Made by a program: the position numbers and the translations under genes. The notes below the pieces were generated by a model. The model was not told where the DNA came from and made no database searches. It saw only the letters and a list, made by a program, of their open reading frames with translations. Shown here piece after piece: positions 25,981 to 34,666 of a stretch of DNA of 46,100 nucleotides (the first letter of the stretch is position 1; every line of letters starts with the position of its first letter). Location: NCBI GenBank assembly GCA_037440545.1, contig JBBITX010000003.1:1-46100 (forward strand), given 5' to 3'. Origin of the DNA: JAVZIQ01 sp037440545. GTDB lineage: Archaea > Thermoproteota > Bathyarchaeia > Bathyarchaeales > Bathycorpusculaceae.

Positions 25981-27189
25981 CTATAGGCCTTCCATTTTTG
26001 TTTTAAGATCGTTGAAAGTTACGGACTGGAGTCCCCAAAGCTCGATGAAACCCCGTGCTAATGACTGATCGAATGTTGACTTCAAATCGTAGGTTGCGAG
26101 ATTAAGGTTGTATATCGAGTAGTTAGAAGAACGCCCAACCACTCTCAAGCTTCCTTTAAACAATTTCATTTTCACCTTTCCGGAGACACGCTCTTGTGTT
26201 TTGTTAATGAAGGCTTCAAGGTCTTCGCGGAGGGGGTCTACCCATAAACCTGAATAAGCTAGAAAAGCCCATTGAGCGTCCACGTGCCTCTTAAATGAAA
26301 TTTCATGGGAGGTTAGAACCATTTTTTCTAGGTCTTTGTGTGCTTCTATAAGGATGGTGGCGGCTGGACATTCATAGACCTCTCTTGACTTTATTCCTAC
26401 AATTCTGTCTTCAATATGGTCTATACGTCCTACTCCGTGTATACCGCCTATCTTATTCAGTTTGGTAATAAATTGAACAGGGTCTAATTCCTCACCATTT
26501 AACGTTTGCGGAGTTCCTTTTTCAAACTCGATGGTGATGTATTCTGGTGTGTCAGGACATTTTTCAGGCGGCGTGGTCCACTCAAAAGCATCTTCAGGAG
26601 GCTCGTTATCTGGATTTTCAAGCACTCCACATTCAATAGAGCGGCCCCATAGATTTTGGTCAATACTGAAGGGGTTTTCAGAGGTTACAGGTAATGGTAT
26701 GTTTCTATCCTTTGCAAATTTAATTTCTTCATCTCGGGCCAGCCGCCATTCCCTAACAGGAGCTATTACTTTTAAATTCTGAGAGAGCGACTTTATCGTT
26801 ATATCGAACCTAACTTGATCATTTCCTTTTCCACTACATCCATGAGCAACAGCCGAAGCTTCCTCCTCTTTTGCTATTTCAACCAATTTTCTGGCTATTA
26901 ATGGGCGGGAAAGGGCACTACAAAGGGGGTATTTATCCTCGTAAAGGGCGTTTGCCTTTATGGCCGGAAAAACATAGTTTACGACAAATTCATGTTTTGC
27001 GTCTATAAAGTAATGCTTAACCGCGCCAAGCATGCGGGCCTTTTTTTCTATAACCTCTGGATCTATCCCTTGGCCCACATCTACAGTTAGGGTTATCACT
27101 TCAGAATCATATTTTTCTTGTATCCATTTCACCATTATGGATGTGTCTAAACCCCCAGAGTACGCTAATACGACTTTCCCCTTCGGCAT
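25981..27189 (-). CDS. argG: Argininosuccinate synthase
   Basis: ATP-dependent joining of citrulline and aspartate. The N-type ATP pyrophosphatase motif is VLAYSGGLDTSIMVKWIQEKY. GCSGKGNDQVRFDI near residue 118 and GRIDHIEDRIVGIKSREVYECPAATIL near 255 are family signatures. The 402 residues match the family. ATG 27189 lies about 27 bases after a good TATA box, suggesting a leaderless argG-argH-carA-carB mRNA. Ornithine carbamoyltransferase, which would link CarAB and ArgG, is not in the window. Confidence 0.96.
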   Translation of the reverse strand: MPKGKVVLAYSGGLDTSIMVKWIQEKYDSEVITLTVDVGQGIDPEVIEKKARMLGAVKHYFIDAKHEFVVNYVFPAIKANALYEDKYPLCSALSRPLIARKLVEIAKEEEASAVAHGCSGKGNDQVRFDITIKSLSQNLKVIAPVREWRLARDEEIKFAKDRNIPLPVTSENPFSIDQNLWGRSIECGVLENPDNEPPEDAFEWTTPPEKCPDTPEYITIEFEKGTPQTLNGEELDPVQFITKLNKIGGIHGVGRIDHIEDRIVGIKSREVYECPAATILIEAHKDLEKMVLTSHEISFKRHVDAQWAFLAYSGLWVDPLREDLEAFINKTQERVSGKVKMKLFKGSLRVVGRSSNYSIYNLNLATYDLKSTFDQSLARGFIELWGLQSVTFNDLKTKMEGL

Positions 27190-27211
27190 ATCCTAGCCAG
27201 TGATTTAACAA

Positions 27212-27222
27212 ATTTTATATAC
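27212..27222 (-). promoter_or_regulatory. TATA box of the argG-carB operon
   Basis: Read on the minus strand, GTATATAAAAT is a strong archaeal TATA element. The transcript start expected about 25 bases on coincides with ATG 27189, so the message is probably leaderless. Confidence 0.6.
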
Positions 27223-27248
27223 TTTTTGGTCAATATATATCAAAAAGT
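27221..27248. promoter_or_regulatory. Inverted repeat in the argG/ACT-protein promoter region
   Basis: ACTTTTTG (27221-27228) and CAAAAAGT (27241-27248) are perfect 8-base inverted arms separated by 12 AT-rich bases. The left arm touches the upstream edge of the argG TATA box, and the repeat contains a possible TATA (ATATATAT) for the plus-strand gene. This is the expected position for an operator controlling both directions. Which protein binds is unknown; the adjacent ACT-domain protein is one candidate. Confidence 0.55.
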
Positions 27249-27978
27249 GGTAAATGTGGCCAAAAACGGAAGCATATCAAAAGTGGTTCAGGAAATGATA
27301 GATAAGGATCTTTCAATTCAATGCGCTCTTGAGAAGGGATATGGAAATTATAGTGCAATTGCAAGAATCCTTAAGCCTACGGTTGAGGAAGTATTAGGGC
27401 GCAAAGTTAAAATTGAAAGTGTAATAACCGCTGTGAAGAGAGCTGGCGTCAACTATAAGTCCATGCATAATAGGGATGTCGCAGACGTTATTGCCGAGAG
27501 CGTTATACACCTACGAACAGACATGGCAAAAATCTCAGCTGAAAAAAGCAGAAGAAATTTGGAAACAATAAAAAAAATGCTTGAAGAAATGCCAAGTGAA
27601 ATATACATTCAAATAATAGAGGGGATGAAAACATTAACCATCATCTTCGATCAAAAATTTGCCGAAGAAATATCCTCAAACTTCCGCTTAGAAAATATTA
27701 TAGAACAAAAAAATAATTTAGTAGCCATAATCATAACAAGTCCACAGAAAATTATTGAGACCCCGGGATGCGTTGTATCATTCTACAACGCAATCTCAAG
27801 AAGCCACATTAATATAGAAGAAACTCTCAGCTGCTCCACTGAAACAATTTTAGTTTTACAACTGAAAGATGTGGGTAAGGCCTTAACCTCATTGACAAAT
27901 CTAATTTCGGAAGCAAGAAAAATAAATAGAAAAATGAGGAAAACTTCTGAGAAAAAACTTCACCCAATACCAAATTAA
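27226..27978 (+). CDS. ACT-domain protein, possible amino-acid-sensing regulator
   Basis: Up to 250 residues. The N-terminal part (SISKVVQEMIDKDLSIQCAL, GYGNYSAIARILKPTVEEVL) resembles a conserved archaeal domain that precedes ACT domains in uncharacterised proteins. The C-terminal part, about residues 155-240, reads as an ACT-like ligand-binding fold (LVAIIITSPQKIIETPGCVVSFYNAISRSHINIEETLSCSTETILVLQ). A helical, lysine-rich linker joins them. No enzymatic motif is visible. The start is uncertain: TTG 27226 lies inside the inverted repeat and probably before the transcript start, whereas GTG 27256 or GTG 27283 would follow it. Divergence from argG suggests arginine-linked control; this is inferred. 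Confidence 0.75.
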   Translation: MVNIYQKVVNVAKNGSISKVVQEMIDKDLSIQCALEKGYGNYSAIARILKPTVEEVLGRKVKIESVITAVKRAGVNYKSMHNRDVADVIAESVIHLRTDMAKISAEKSRRNLETIKKMLEEMPSEIYIQIIEGMKTLTIIFDQKFAEEISSNFRLENIIEQKNNLVAIIITSPQKIIETPGCVVSFYNAISRSHINIEETLSCSTETILVLQLKDVGKALTSLTNLISEARKINRKMRKTSEKKLHPIPN

Positions 27979-28280
27979 CAAACTTTTTAAAATGAAAATA
28001 TACAGCAACATATATCCATTACAACCATAAAAGAATTGTTTGTTTTTAGTCAATTTTTAAGATGGTTGATAAATATCCTTAATATTAATAATGTGCGAAT
28101 GCTTGATGATGAACAAGGTTAGTTTCAAATGTTTAGCATTAGAACCCTATTTGTGTTTGTTTGCGAAGTCAATATACGTCAAAGCGATTTTTCCTTTTAG
28201 AATTTGAAGCCGTTTTGAATTCTACCATGCTTTTCTATGCATCTTCTGCTTTAAAAACAAACACTTTTTTACGAAATTTT
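27979..28280. other. AT-rich intergenic interval, nothing recognised
   Basis: No open frame of note, no tRNA-like fold and no clear promoter was found between the ACT-domain gene and the decayed membrane-protein gene. Several T-rich tracts could end transcription of the ACT-domain gene. Confidence 0.3.
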
Positions 28281-28283
28281 CTA

Positions 28284-28935
28284 CTTCTTTGGGAAACGTA
28301 AAATACTTTGATTTTCATCCCTTACTGTGGGCGCCCCTCTATAAAGAACCATTAACAACGTGACGGATTCAGGCCTAAACCGCTTTGAAATTAAAAATGA
28401 GGGGAGAGGAAGAGGTGTGGAGATGGAGCTTTTATAGAAAAGAAGCCTACGGAGGCAAGTATCCCAGCTACCAGCATTAATATTAAACCGATAATAATTA
28501 TAGGTTAAAATGGCGCCTGCACGCAGTAGTAGCCCAACAGTGTAAAACATTTTCTCTTCAGATTTTTGGGATAGGCTTCGAAGGATCTTTTGAAGAATAA
28601 AGCTCCCAGAAGATAAAAAATAAACGTGGCAGCTAATTATGCCTATTTGGAAAAACCAAACGAAACTGAACATTAGAGCGGCGAAAAACCGCCTAAAAAA
28701 GCCGAGATTATTACTACAGCAGCTACTATGACTCCTATTATTTAGAAGATAATTGCTAGAGTGCATTTTTGAATTTGCTGTTTTGATTGTAGTGTTTAGA
28801 TAAGCCCTTGAAGGCCATAAGCACAAGTATTACGCCTATTATGCCTGTTATGCTTAAAACGGAATTAAACAGCCTAAGGCGGTGAGTATAGCTTCTATTC
28901 TGCCTAGTTTTTTATCGATTCTAAACTCGTTATTG
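28284..28935 (-). pseudogene. Decayed DUF996-like membrane protein gene
   Basis: Reading the minus strand in changing frames recovers an ordered series of fragments typical of the DUF996 membrane family. Around 28935-28857 is KKLGRIEAILTALG, ending in a stop. Then comes IIGVILVLMAFKGLSKHYN (~28845-28760), then IIGVIVAAVVIISAFLGGF (~28741-28680), then LSQKSEEKMFYTVGLLLRAG (~28590-28515), and after a frame change IIIIGLILMLVAGILASVGF (~28500-28440). The last piece, GAPTVRDENQ near 28330, looks like the start of a C-terminal zinc ribbon whose cysteine codons have become Phe or Ser codons. At least three stops and several frame changes make function very unlikely. A 181-codon frame here (28281-28826) is only partly in the ancestral frame and is not called as a gene. 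The family name is from memory. Confidence 0.6.
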
Positions 28936-28939
28936 GCCT

Positions 28940-29156
28940 AATTTCTCCTTATAGCTTTTGAATTAAAGCTTTTTCATTATGCGTTATGCCAGCTTTTATC
29001 TTCTCTGCAAATGGTGAGAGTTCTAGGGTAATGTATAAGGCTCTCAACTTTTGTTTAACTCTTCAAATTTTACTTCAAGTCTAACAACTTTTCCTAATCT
29101 CAAAAGTTTTCTTTTTATAGTCTTTATCAGACATAAACACTTACCCACGTAACAAT
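28940..29156 (-). other. Interval after hypD, possible coding remnant
   Basis: Two adjoining minus-strand frames read RLGKVVRLEVKFEELNKS (to a stop at 29044) and then, shifted, RALYITLELSPFAEKIKAG followed by more residues to a stop near 28950. They would join if one base were restored. The residues look protein-like, but I recognise no family. It may be a gene fragment or chance. Confidence 0.25.
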
Positions 29157-30257
29157 TTACGTCGGAATTTTTATTGCCTTTGCCCATATTCGACATGTTC
29201 CCTCTACGCTTACCATGCATGCACCCATGGGTTTTTGAGGGGTGCATTTGTTCATGAATAGTGGGCATTCTGATGGTTTGATTTTTCCAATGAGGACTAG
29301 GTGGCATTGGCACCCTGGCGGTATGTCCCTGCCGCTCTTAACTTTCACGTTGAACTTTTCTCGGGCGTCATATTCTATTAGGCTCTCTTTTAGTTGTAGT
29401 TTGGACTGTGGCAGCCTTCCAAGGCCTCTCCATTCTCCATCACTTTTTTTAAAGGCTTCTTCCATAACTTTTTGCGCTTTTATGTTTCCCTCCCAATTGA
29501 CGGCGCGGGCATATTCGTTTTCAAGTTTGGCGGTGTTCTCCTTGAGCTGTTTCAGAATCATGTATATAGCGAATAAGACGTCTAAGGGTTCAAAGCCAGC
29601 AACAACTGTTGGCATGCGGTAGGCTTTGGGGAAAATCTCGTATGGTTTTAATCCAATTATGGTGCTTACATGTCCAGGGGCTATGAAGCCGTCTATGTGC
29701 AGGTCTCCTAAACCTACTAAAAGCTCCATTGCCGGTGGGATAAGGCGGTGGGAAACTAGGAAGCTGAGGTTTTTAGGGGGTTTCTTAAGAACTTCTATGG
29801 CTGTTGAAGGTGCTGTAGTTTCAAAGCCTATAGCTAAAAAAGCGAACTCTTTTGACGGCTCTTTTTCAGCCATTTTAACGGCGTCTGCAACGCTGTATAC
29901 CACTCTTATTTCTCCACCTTTAGCCCTCGCTTCTAATAGGGAATTAGAAGATCCTGGAACACGAAGCGTGTCTCCGAAACATGTTACGACGACGCCTCTT
30001 AATGAAAGCTCTATGGCTTCATCTATTTCAGAGGCTGGCGTTACACATATAGGGCAGCCGGGACCGGATATAACCTCAACGTTTTGCGGCAGTAAACTGC
30101 GTATGCCAAAATGGGTTATGGTCCACTCGTGGGTTCCGCATATGTGGCATATTTTCACTAAGTCCTTTTTAGGGGCTAAACTTTGAATTCTTTCAATTAC
30201 CTGCTTAGCAATGTTCCTATCTCTAAACTCAAGATTTTTAAACATTTCAACCATCAA
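29157..30257 (-). CDS. hypD: Hydrogenase maturation factor HypD
   Basis: Scaffold on which the Fe(CN)2CO group of [NiFe]-hydrogenases is built, together with HypC. The [4Fe-4S]-containing protein shows the redox cysteine motif CHICGTHEWT at about residues 36-45, GPGCPICVTP near 70-79, LAIGFETTAPSTAIEVL near 150, and a C-terminal cysteine cluster (GCQCHLV, CPLFMNKC, MGACMVSVEGTCRIW). The 366 residues match the family. It follows hypC by eight bases as the last gene of hypF-hypC-hypD. ATG 30257 or the second ATG (30254) may start it. Confidence 0.95.
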   Translation of the reverse strand: MMVEMFKNLEFRDRNIAKQVIERIQSLAPKKDLVKICHICGTHEWTITHFGIRSLLPQNVEVISGPGCPICVTPASEIDEAIELSLRGVVVTCFGDTLRVPGSSNSLLEARAKGGEIRVVYSVADAVKMAEKEPSKEFAFLAIGFETTAPSTAIEVLKKPPKNLSFLVSHRLIPPAMELLVGLGDLHIDGFIAPGHVSTIIGLKPYEIFPKAYRMPTVVAGFEPLDVLFAIYMILKQLKENTAKLENEYARAVNWEGNIKAQKVMEEAFKKSDGEWRGLGRLPQSKLQLKESLIEYDAREKFNVKVKSGRDIPPGCQCHLVLIGKIKPSECPLFMNKCTPQKPMGACMVSVEGTCRIWAKAIKIPT

Positions 30258-30265
30258 CGGTGATT

Positions 30266-30505
30266 TTATTTTCGCGGATTCTGCTGACTTTCATATTCTA
30301 GAATTTCCCGCCAAATGCGCAGTGTCTCCTCTGCATCTGCTTCGCTTAGCACTTGTATGGCGTAGCCTGCGTGAACCAAAACGTAGTCGCCGACATTAAC
30401 CTCAACAAGGGTTACATCAACCTCTCTTAAAACGCCCTCTCCAAAGTCTACTTTGGCCTTTCCATCAACTATGCTTACTACCTTCGCTGGAATAGCCAAA
30501 CACAT
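30266..30505 (-). CDS. hypC: Hydrogenase maturation chaperone HypC
   Basis: Small chaperone that carries the iron-cyanide group with HypD. The protein must begin MCLAIPAKV, because Cys2 becomes the functional N-terminal residue after methionine removal. I therefore place the start at ATG 30505, although the frame is open nine codons further. GKAKVDFGEGVLREVDVTLV and VGDYVLVHAGYAIQVLSEADAEETL are the usual body and C-terminal helix. About 79 residues is the normal length. It lies between hypF and hypD. Confidence 0.94.
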   Translation of the reverse strand: MCLAIPAKVVSIVDGKAKVDFGEGVLREVDVTLVEVNVGDYVLVHAGYAIQVLSEADAEETLRIWREILEYESQQNPRK

Positions 30506-30551
30506 TGTAACCGTAGTAAGCAGCACATTCAAGCATAAATCAATTATGGTT

Positions 30552-32828
30552 TTAATTTATAAAGCCTGCGAAAAAAGCTTGACCCATAGACAGGCCTCCA
30601 TCGCCCGGTGGAATAGCTTCATGGACAAAAAACTTCAGGCCTGACGCTTCAACTTTTTTCCGCATAATACTGGTTATAATTTCGTTACAGGCCACTCCTC
30701 CAGTAAAACCTACAGCCTTAACACCGTTTTCAAAGGCTGCTTCAACGGCGAGCGTTGCCAGACCTTTAGCCAGATAAGCGTGCGCTGAAAAAGCCAAATC
30801 TTTAACAGCGTACTTTAAACGATTCTCAAAAATTTCTATAAGCAGTCTTGTGGTGTCCAAATTTTTACCTCTAATAACTGGTTCAAGGTTTAGGACATCT
30901 GAACCTTTTGAAGCTGCAGATTCAAGCTTCATTGCGGGTTCCCCCTCATATGTTCTTTCATGGCATATTTTCAGAACGGCTGCAACAGCGTCTAAAACTC
31001 TTCCACAACTTGTGGTTTGAATAATGTTTCGCCCAGACTTTAACTGCCTCATAATAAGTCTGGCTTCTTCCATGCCATGAGGGAGAAAATGACTATTTTG
31101 GTTGAGCCAACCCTCCACATCTACGTGCTTGTAAAGTATTCCGGCGGCTATCCTTAAAGGGTAGCGTGTAGCTAAGTCCCCGCCTATTAATGGATGCCTC
31201 TCAAGATGGGCTAGACGTTTAAACTCCATGGAGTTTTTTGAGCCTAAGATTATTTCGCCGCCCCAAGCCTCACCGTCCAATCCGTATCCATATCCGTCAC
31301 AGCAAACACCTATAACCTCCTCTAAACTGTGTTCAGCCATTAAAGCCGCCACATGCGCGTAATGATGTTGCACTTGAACGATCTGCCAAAAGTTTTCCTC
31401 AGCTAGATCCTGCGCAAGTTTTGTTGTTGTGAATTTAGGGTGTAAATCACATGCTACAACATCCACCTTGCTGTTTGTGAGGCGGATGAGGTGCATTGAA
31501 GCTTGTTTAAGAAAATCCATTGTTTCAACGTTTTCAACATCTCCTATATGCTGTGAAATGAAGGCTTTATTGCCCTGCAAAATGCAAGAAGTATTGCTTA
31601 GTTCTCCACCCAGGGCTAAAACGCATTTTTCAGCTTTCTCTTTAAGGATTATTGGTGCAGGAGCGTAGCCCCTTGACCTTCTTATAAAAACCTTCCTTCC
31701 ACCGTGTAAGCGTATGACAGAGTCGTCGCATCGGTTGGCTATATGCCTGTTATGGAAAAGGAAGTAGTCAACGGTTTCTCCAAGGGTTTTTAACGCTTCA
31801 GAGTCCTCCTTAACTATGGGCTGATTCGGCGGATTTGCACTCGTCATTACAAAGGCAGGGTCATCAACCAAATCAAACAGCATGTAATGCAAACCGGTGT
31901 AGGGAAGCATAACTCCAACGTTATGCAAGCCTGGAGCAATTAAATCTGAAAGGTAATAGTTTTCGCTTTTTCTTAATAGAACTATGGGTCGGGTATAGGA
32001 GGTTAGAAGTTCAGCCTCCCATGGACTTACTTGAGCGAAGGACTTAACAGCCTCTAAACTTCGAGCCATAATGGCGAAGGGCTTTTGCCTTCTATGTTTA
32101 GCTTCTCTAAGCCTCATTAGAGGCTTATCCATGGTGGTTGATGCTGCAACGTGGAAGCCGCCATACCCTTTAACGGCAACTATAAAGCCTTGAGATAGAA
32201 GCTTGCCTGTCTCCCTAATTGGGTCTTTATGCGGTATTACTTCGCCTCTGCAGTTTGTTAAATAAACTCTGGGGCCGCATTTTTGACAGGCCACTGTTTG
32301 TGAGTGGAAACGTCTGTTCAGGGGATCTCTGTATTCGCTTTGACAGAACCCGCACATATGAAAATTATGCATAGTTGTGTTTTCACGGTCGTATGGAAGC
32401 CTTTCGATAATTGTGTATCTGGGACCGCAGTCGGTACATGTGATAAAGAAATAATCGCACCTAGGATTGTTTTTGTCCCTGAGCTCGTTTAGACATTCGT
32501 TACATATTGCTATGTCTGGAGGTATAACAGACCCTGAAACTTCCTTTTCCTCGGAGCTTTTTTGAATTTTAAAATCTAAATATTCATCTTCGCCTTTGAG
32601 CTCAGTTATGGTAACTTCATGAATCCTAGCAAGTGGAGGTTTTTTCTCCTGCAAATCCCTTAAAAACATGCTCACTGCTTTTTCGCTTCCTTCTAGTAGG
32701 ATTTCTACGCATGCATCCCCTGTATTTTTAACATAGCCTCTCAACCCGTTTTTAACGGCTGTCCTGTAAACGAATGGGCGGAATCCAACTCCCTGAACTA
32801 TCCCCGTAACCTTAACTTTTAACCTCAC
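30552..32828 (-). CDS. hypF: Carbamoyltransferase HypF
   Basis: Makes the cyanide ligands of [NiFe]-hydrogenase from carbamoyl phosphate. Domains in order: acylphosphatase-like (residues 1-90, VTGIVQGVGFRPFVYRTA); two zinc-finger motifs (about 105-185, CNECLNEL, CTDCGPRY, CGFCQSEYRDP, CQKCGPRVY); YrdC-like adenylylation domain (about 200-380, VAVKGYGGFHVAA, MTSANPPNQPI); and Kae1-like domain (about 400-758, DLHPKFTTTKLAQ, VQHHYAHVAALMAEH, DGYGYGLDGEAWGGE, GFTGGVACNEII). The 758 residues are complete. GTG 32828 is preceded by GGAG. It consumes carbamoyl phosphate, the product of the nearby carAB genes, though they are separate operons. Confidence 0.96.
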   Translation of the reverse strand: MRLKVKVTGIVQGVGFRPFVYRTAVKNGLRGYVKNTGDACVEILLEGSEKAVSMFLRDLQEKKPPLARIHEVTITELKGEDEYLDFKIQKSSEEKEVSGSVIPPDIAICNECLNELRDKNNPRCDYFFITCTDCGPRYTIIERLPYDRENTTMHNFHMCGFCQSEYRDPLNRRFHSQTVACQKCGPRVYLTNCRGEVIPHKDPIRETGKLLSQGFIVAVKGYGGFHVAASTTMDKPLMRLREAKHRRQKPFAIMARSLEAVKSFAQVSPWEAELLTSYTRPIVLLRKSENYYLSDLIAPGLHNVGVMLPYTGLHYMLFDLVDDPAFVMTSANPPNQPIVKEDSEALKTLGETVDYFLFHNRHIANRCDDSVIRLHGGRKVFIRRSRGYAPAPIILKEKAEKCVLALGGELSNTSCILQGNKAFISQHIGDVENVETMDFLKQASMHLIRLTNSKVDVVACDLHPKFTTTKLAQDLAEENFWQIVQVQHHYAHVAALMAEHSLEEVIGVCCDGYGYGLDGEAWGGEIILGSKNSMEFKRLAHLERHPLIGGDLATRYPLRIAAGILYKHVDVEGWLNQNSHFLPHGMEEARLIMRQLKSGRNIIQTTSCGRVLDAVAAVLKICHERTYEGEPAMKLESAASKGSDVLNLEPVIRGKNLDTTRLLIEIFENRLKYAVKDLAFSAHAYLAKGLATLAVEAAFENGVKAVGFTGGVACNEIITSIMRKKVEASGLKFFVHEAIPPGDGGLSMGQAFFAGFIN

Positions 32829-33121
32829 TCCATCTTCATCTCTTATACGTGATTAAGCTTTGATTCAGAACCACTTCTAAATAATTAAAGATATTGAGCA
32901 TATCTGGCTTTAGAAGCGTAGGTTTAATGGCTTAATCTTGCAACTTCCATCTTAAAGAGATTATTAGGATTGACTTTCCAGGAAAAATAGAGATGAATTA
33001 AATTTGATTCCTATTTATCCCTATTTTCTACATATCGTCTTGTTGTAAATATGGAAAGTTTAAAATATCCTGCCCCCTATAACCACATCTTTCAGTAAGA
33101 TACGCATTAGGGGATTCGAAA
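32829..33121. other. Divergent intergenic region between hypF and tes
   Basis: AT-rich spacer with no gene seen. On the minus strand TTTAATTATTTAG near 32892-32880 could be the hypF TATA box. The plus-strand tes promoter is listed separately. Confidence 0.35.
33059..33068 (+). promoter_or_regulatory. TATA box of the tes gene
   Basis: TTTAAAATAT lies about 58 bases before the GTG start, predicting a transcript start near 33090 and a short leader containing GGGGA before the start codon. Confidence 0.45.
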
Positions 33122-34651
33122 GTGGAGAAGTTTCAGGAAATTAAAGAATTTGAGACGTACTCGATGAGTATATGCCCTGAATGTAATAGAAGAATTCCAA
33201 TGAGGATTTATGAGGAGAAGGGGGTAATATATCTTGATAAGACATGCCCGGAGCATGGAAGATTTGAAGATGTTTATTGGGGGGACGCTGAGCTTTTTAA
33301 GTGGTTTTACGGAGGTTGGTACAAAGCAAAATATTTTGGAAATGGCTTAGAAAACCCCCATACTAAAACAGTTAAGGGTTGTCCCTTCGACTGTGGAATT
33401 TGCACTCAGCATAAATCTCACACGGTTTTAGGCATTATAGATGTTACAAACAGGTGTAACATGGCCTGTCCCGTGTGTTTCGCCTATGCAGGGGCGGTAA
33501 ACTACGTTTATGAGCCGACATATGGGCAGGTTGTGGACATGATAAAACTGCTTAGAAATAATAAGCCTTGGGCCTGTAACTCGCTTCAGTTCAGCGGGGG
33601 TGAACCTACATTGAGAAACGATCTTCCAGGCTTAGTTGAAGAGGCGAAAAAAGCTGGAATAACCCATGTTGAGGTTAACACTAACGGGCTGCGCCTAGCG
33701 GAGGATCAGGAGTACTTTAAAAAGCTTGTAAACTCTGGATTAAGCACTCTTTACCTGCAATTTGACGGTTTAAGAGAGGACATATATAAGAAAACGAGGG
33801 GGAGGGGGGATCTTGTATCAATAAAGAATAGGGTTGTGGAAAACGCTAGGAAAACTGGTTTAGACTCCATAGTTTTGGTCGTCACTTTGGCTAGGGGAAT
33901 TAACCATGGAGATTTGGGGGAAATAATAAGATATGCTGTTGATAACTGTGATGTTGTTAGATGCGTTAACATTCAGCCTATTTCAATGGCTGGTAGGGCT
34001 AGAAAAGAAGACATGCGTAAACTCCGCATAACGGTTCCTGACGCCATTAAACTTATAGAAGAACAAACAGATGGGAAAATAACTCGTTGGGACTGGAGGC
34101 CTGTTAACTGGCCTGTCCCAATTTCAAAAGGCATGGAGATTATAAAGAATAGAACGTATCCAGAGTTTACAATGCACCCCATGTGTGGGGCTGCAACATT
34201 CATTATAGTTGAGGAAAAAGGTTCTTATAAGCCTATAACACAGTACGTTGACGTCGACCGATTTGCAGATATCTTTTGGGACATATATTACTCAGGGGTT
34301 AAGGGTAAAAAGACCATGGCTAGGTTGAAGATGCTTGAACTCTTGCCGATGGTTAAATCCCCCCTGATTAGAGGATTGATTAAGGATGTTATGGTGAAGG
34401 GAAGCTATGAAGCTTTAGGAAAGTTCATGCGTAAAGTTGTTATGGTTGGAATAATGCACTTTATGGACGTTTGGAACCTTGACCTTGACCGCGTCCAGAA
34501 ATGTGTAATCCACTACGCAACTCCTGATGGGAAGGTTAGGCCATTCTGCACTTACAACAGCGTCCACAGAGGCGATGTTGAAAAGAAATTTGCAGTTTCA
34601 ATAAATGAATGGGCTGGAAAGACAGGAAAAAAGCTAAGCGATCCTTTTTAA
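33122..34651 (+). CDS. tes: Tetraether lipid synthase-like radical SAM enzyme
   Basis: The family couples the tails of two archaeal diether lipids by radical chemistry to give membrane-spanning tetraethers (shown for the MJ0619/MA_1486 relatives). The radical SAM cluster motif CNMACPVC (CxxxCxxC, Cys112, Cys116, Cys119) is clear, followed by LQFSGGEPTLR. Extra cysteines occur upstream (CPECNRR at 18-24, CPEHG at 42, CPFDCGIC at 87-94) and in the C-terminal region (MCGAAT, CVIHYATPDGKVRPFC), consistent with additional iron-sulfur clusters. The 509 residues match MJ0619. The start is GTG 33122. Paralogues with other lipid-modifying roles exist, so exact substrate is uncertain. It converges on etfA with 15 bases between stops. 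Confidence 0.85.
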   Translation: MEKFQEIKEFETYSMSICPECNRRIPMRIYEEKGVIYLDKTCPEHGRFEDVYWGDAELFKWFYGGWYKAKYFGNGLENPHTKTVKGCPFDCGICTQHKSHTVLGIIDVTNRCNMACPVCFAYAGAVNYVYEPTYGQVVDMIKLLRNNKPWACNSLQFSGGEPTLRNDLPGLVEEAKKAGITHVEVNTNGLRLAEDQEYFKKLVNSGLSTLYLQFDGLREDIYKKTRGRGDLVSIKNRVVENARKTGLDSIVLVVTLARGINHGDLGEIIRYAVDNCDVVRCVNIQPISMAGRARKEDMRKLRITVPDAIKLIEEQTDGKITRWDWRPVNWPVPISKGMEIIKNRTYPEFTMHPMCGAATFIIVEEKGSYKPITQYVDVDRFADIFWDIYYSGVKGKKTMARLKMLELLPMVKSPLIRGLIKDVMVKGSYEALGKFMRKVVMVGIMHFMDVWNLDLDRVQKCVIHYATPDGKVRPFCTYNSVHRGDVEKKFAVSINEWAGKTGKKLSDPF

Positions 34652-34666
34652 TAAAAAAAGAAGGAG

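Noticed and set aside
28281..28826. A 181-codon minus-strand frame
   Set aside because: Its translation starts with unrelated sequence and only partly follows the DUF996-like ancestral frame; the same DNA reads better as a broken gene.
29044..29313. An 89-codon minus-strand frame overlapping the 3' end of hypD
   Set aside because: Its first two thirds are the out-of-frame shadow of the conserved HypD cysteine region; only the tail is of possible interest and is listed separately.
29626..30186. A 186-codon plus-strand frame opposite hypD
   Set aside because: HypD is unmistakable on the minus strand and the operon is continuous there.
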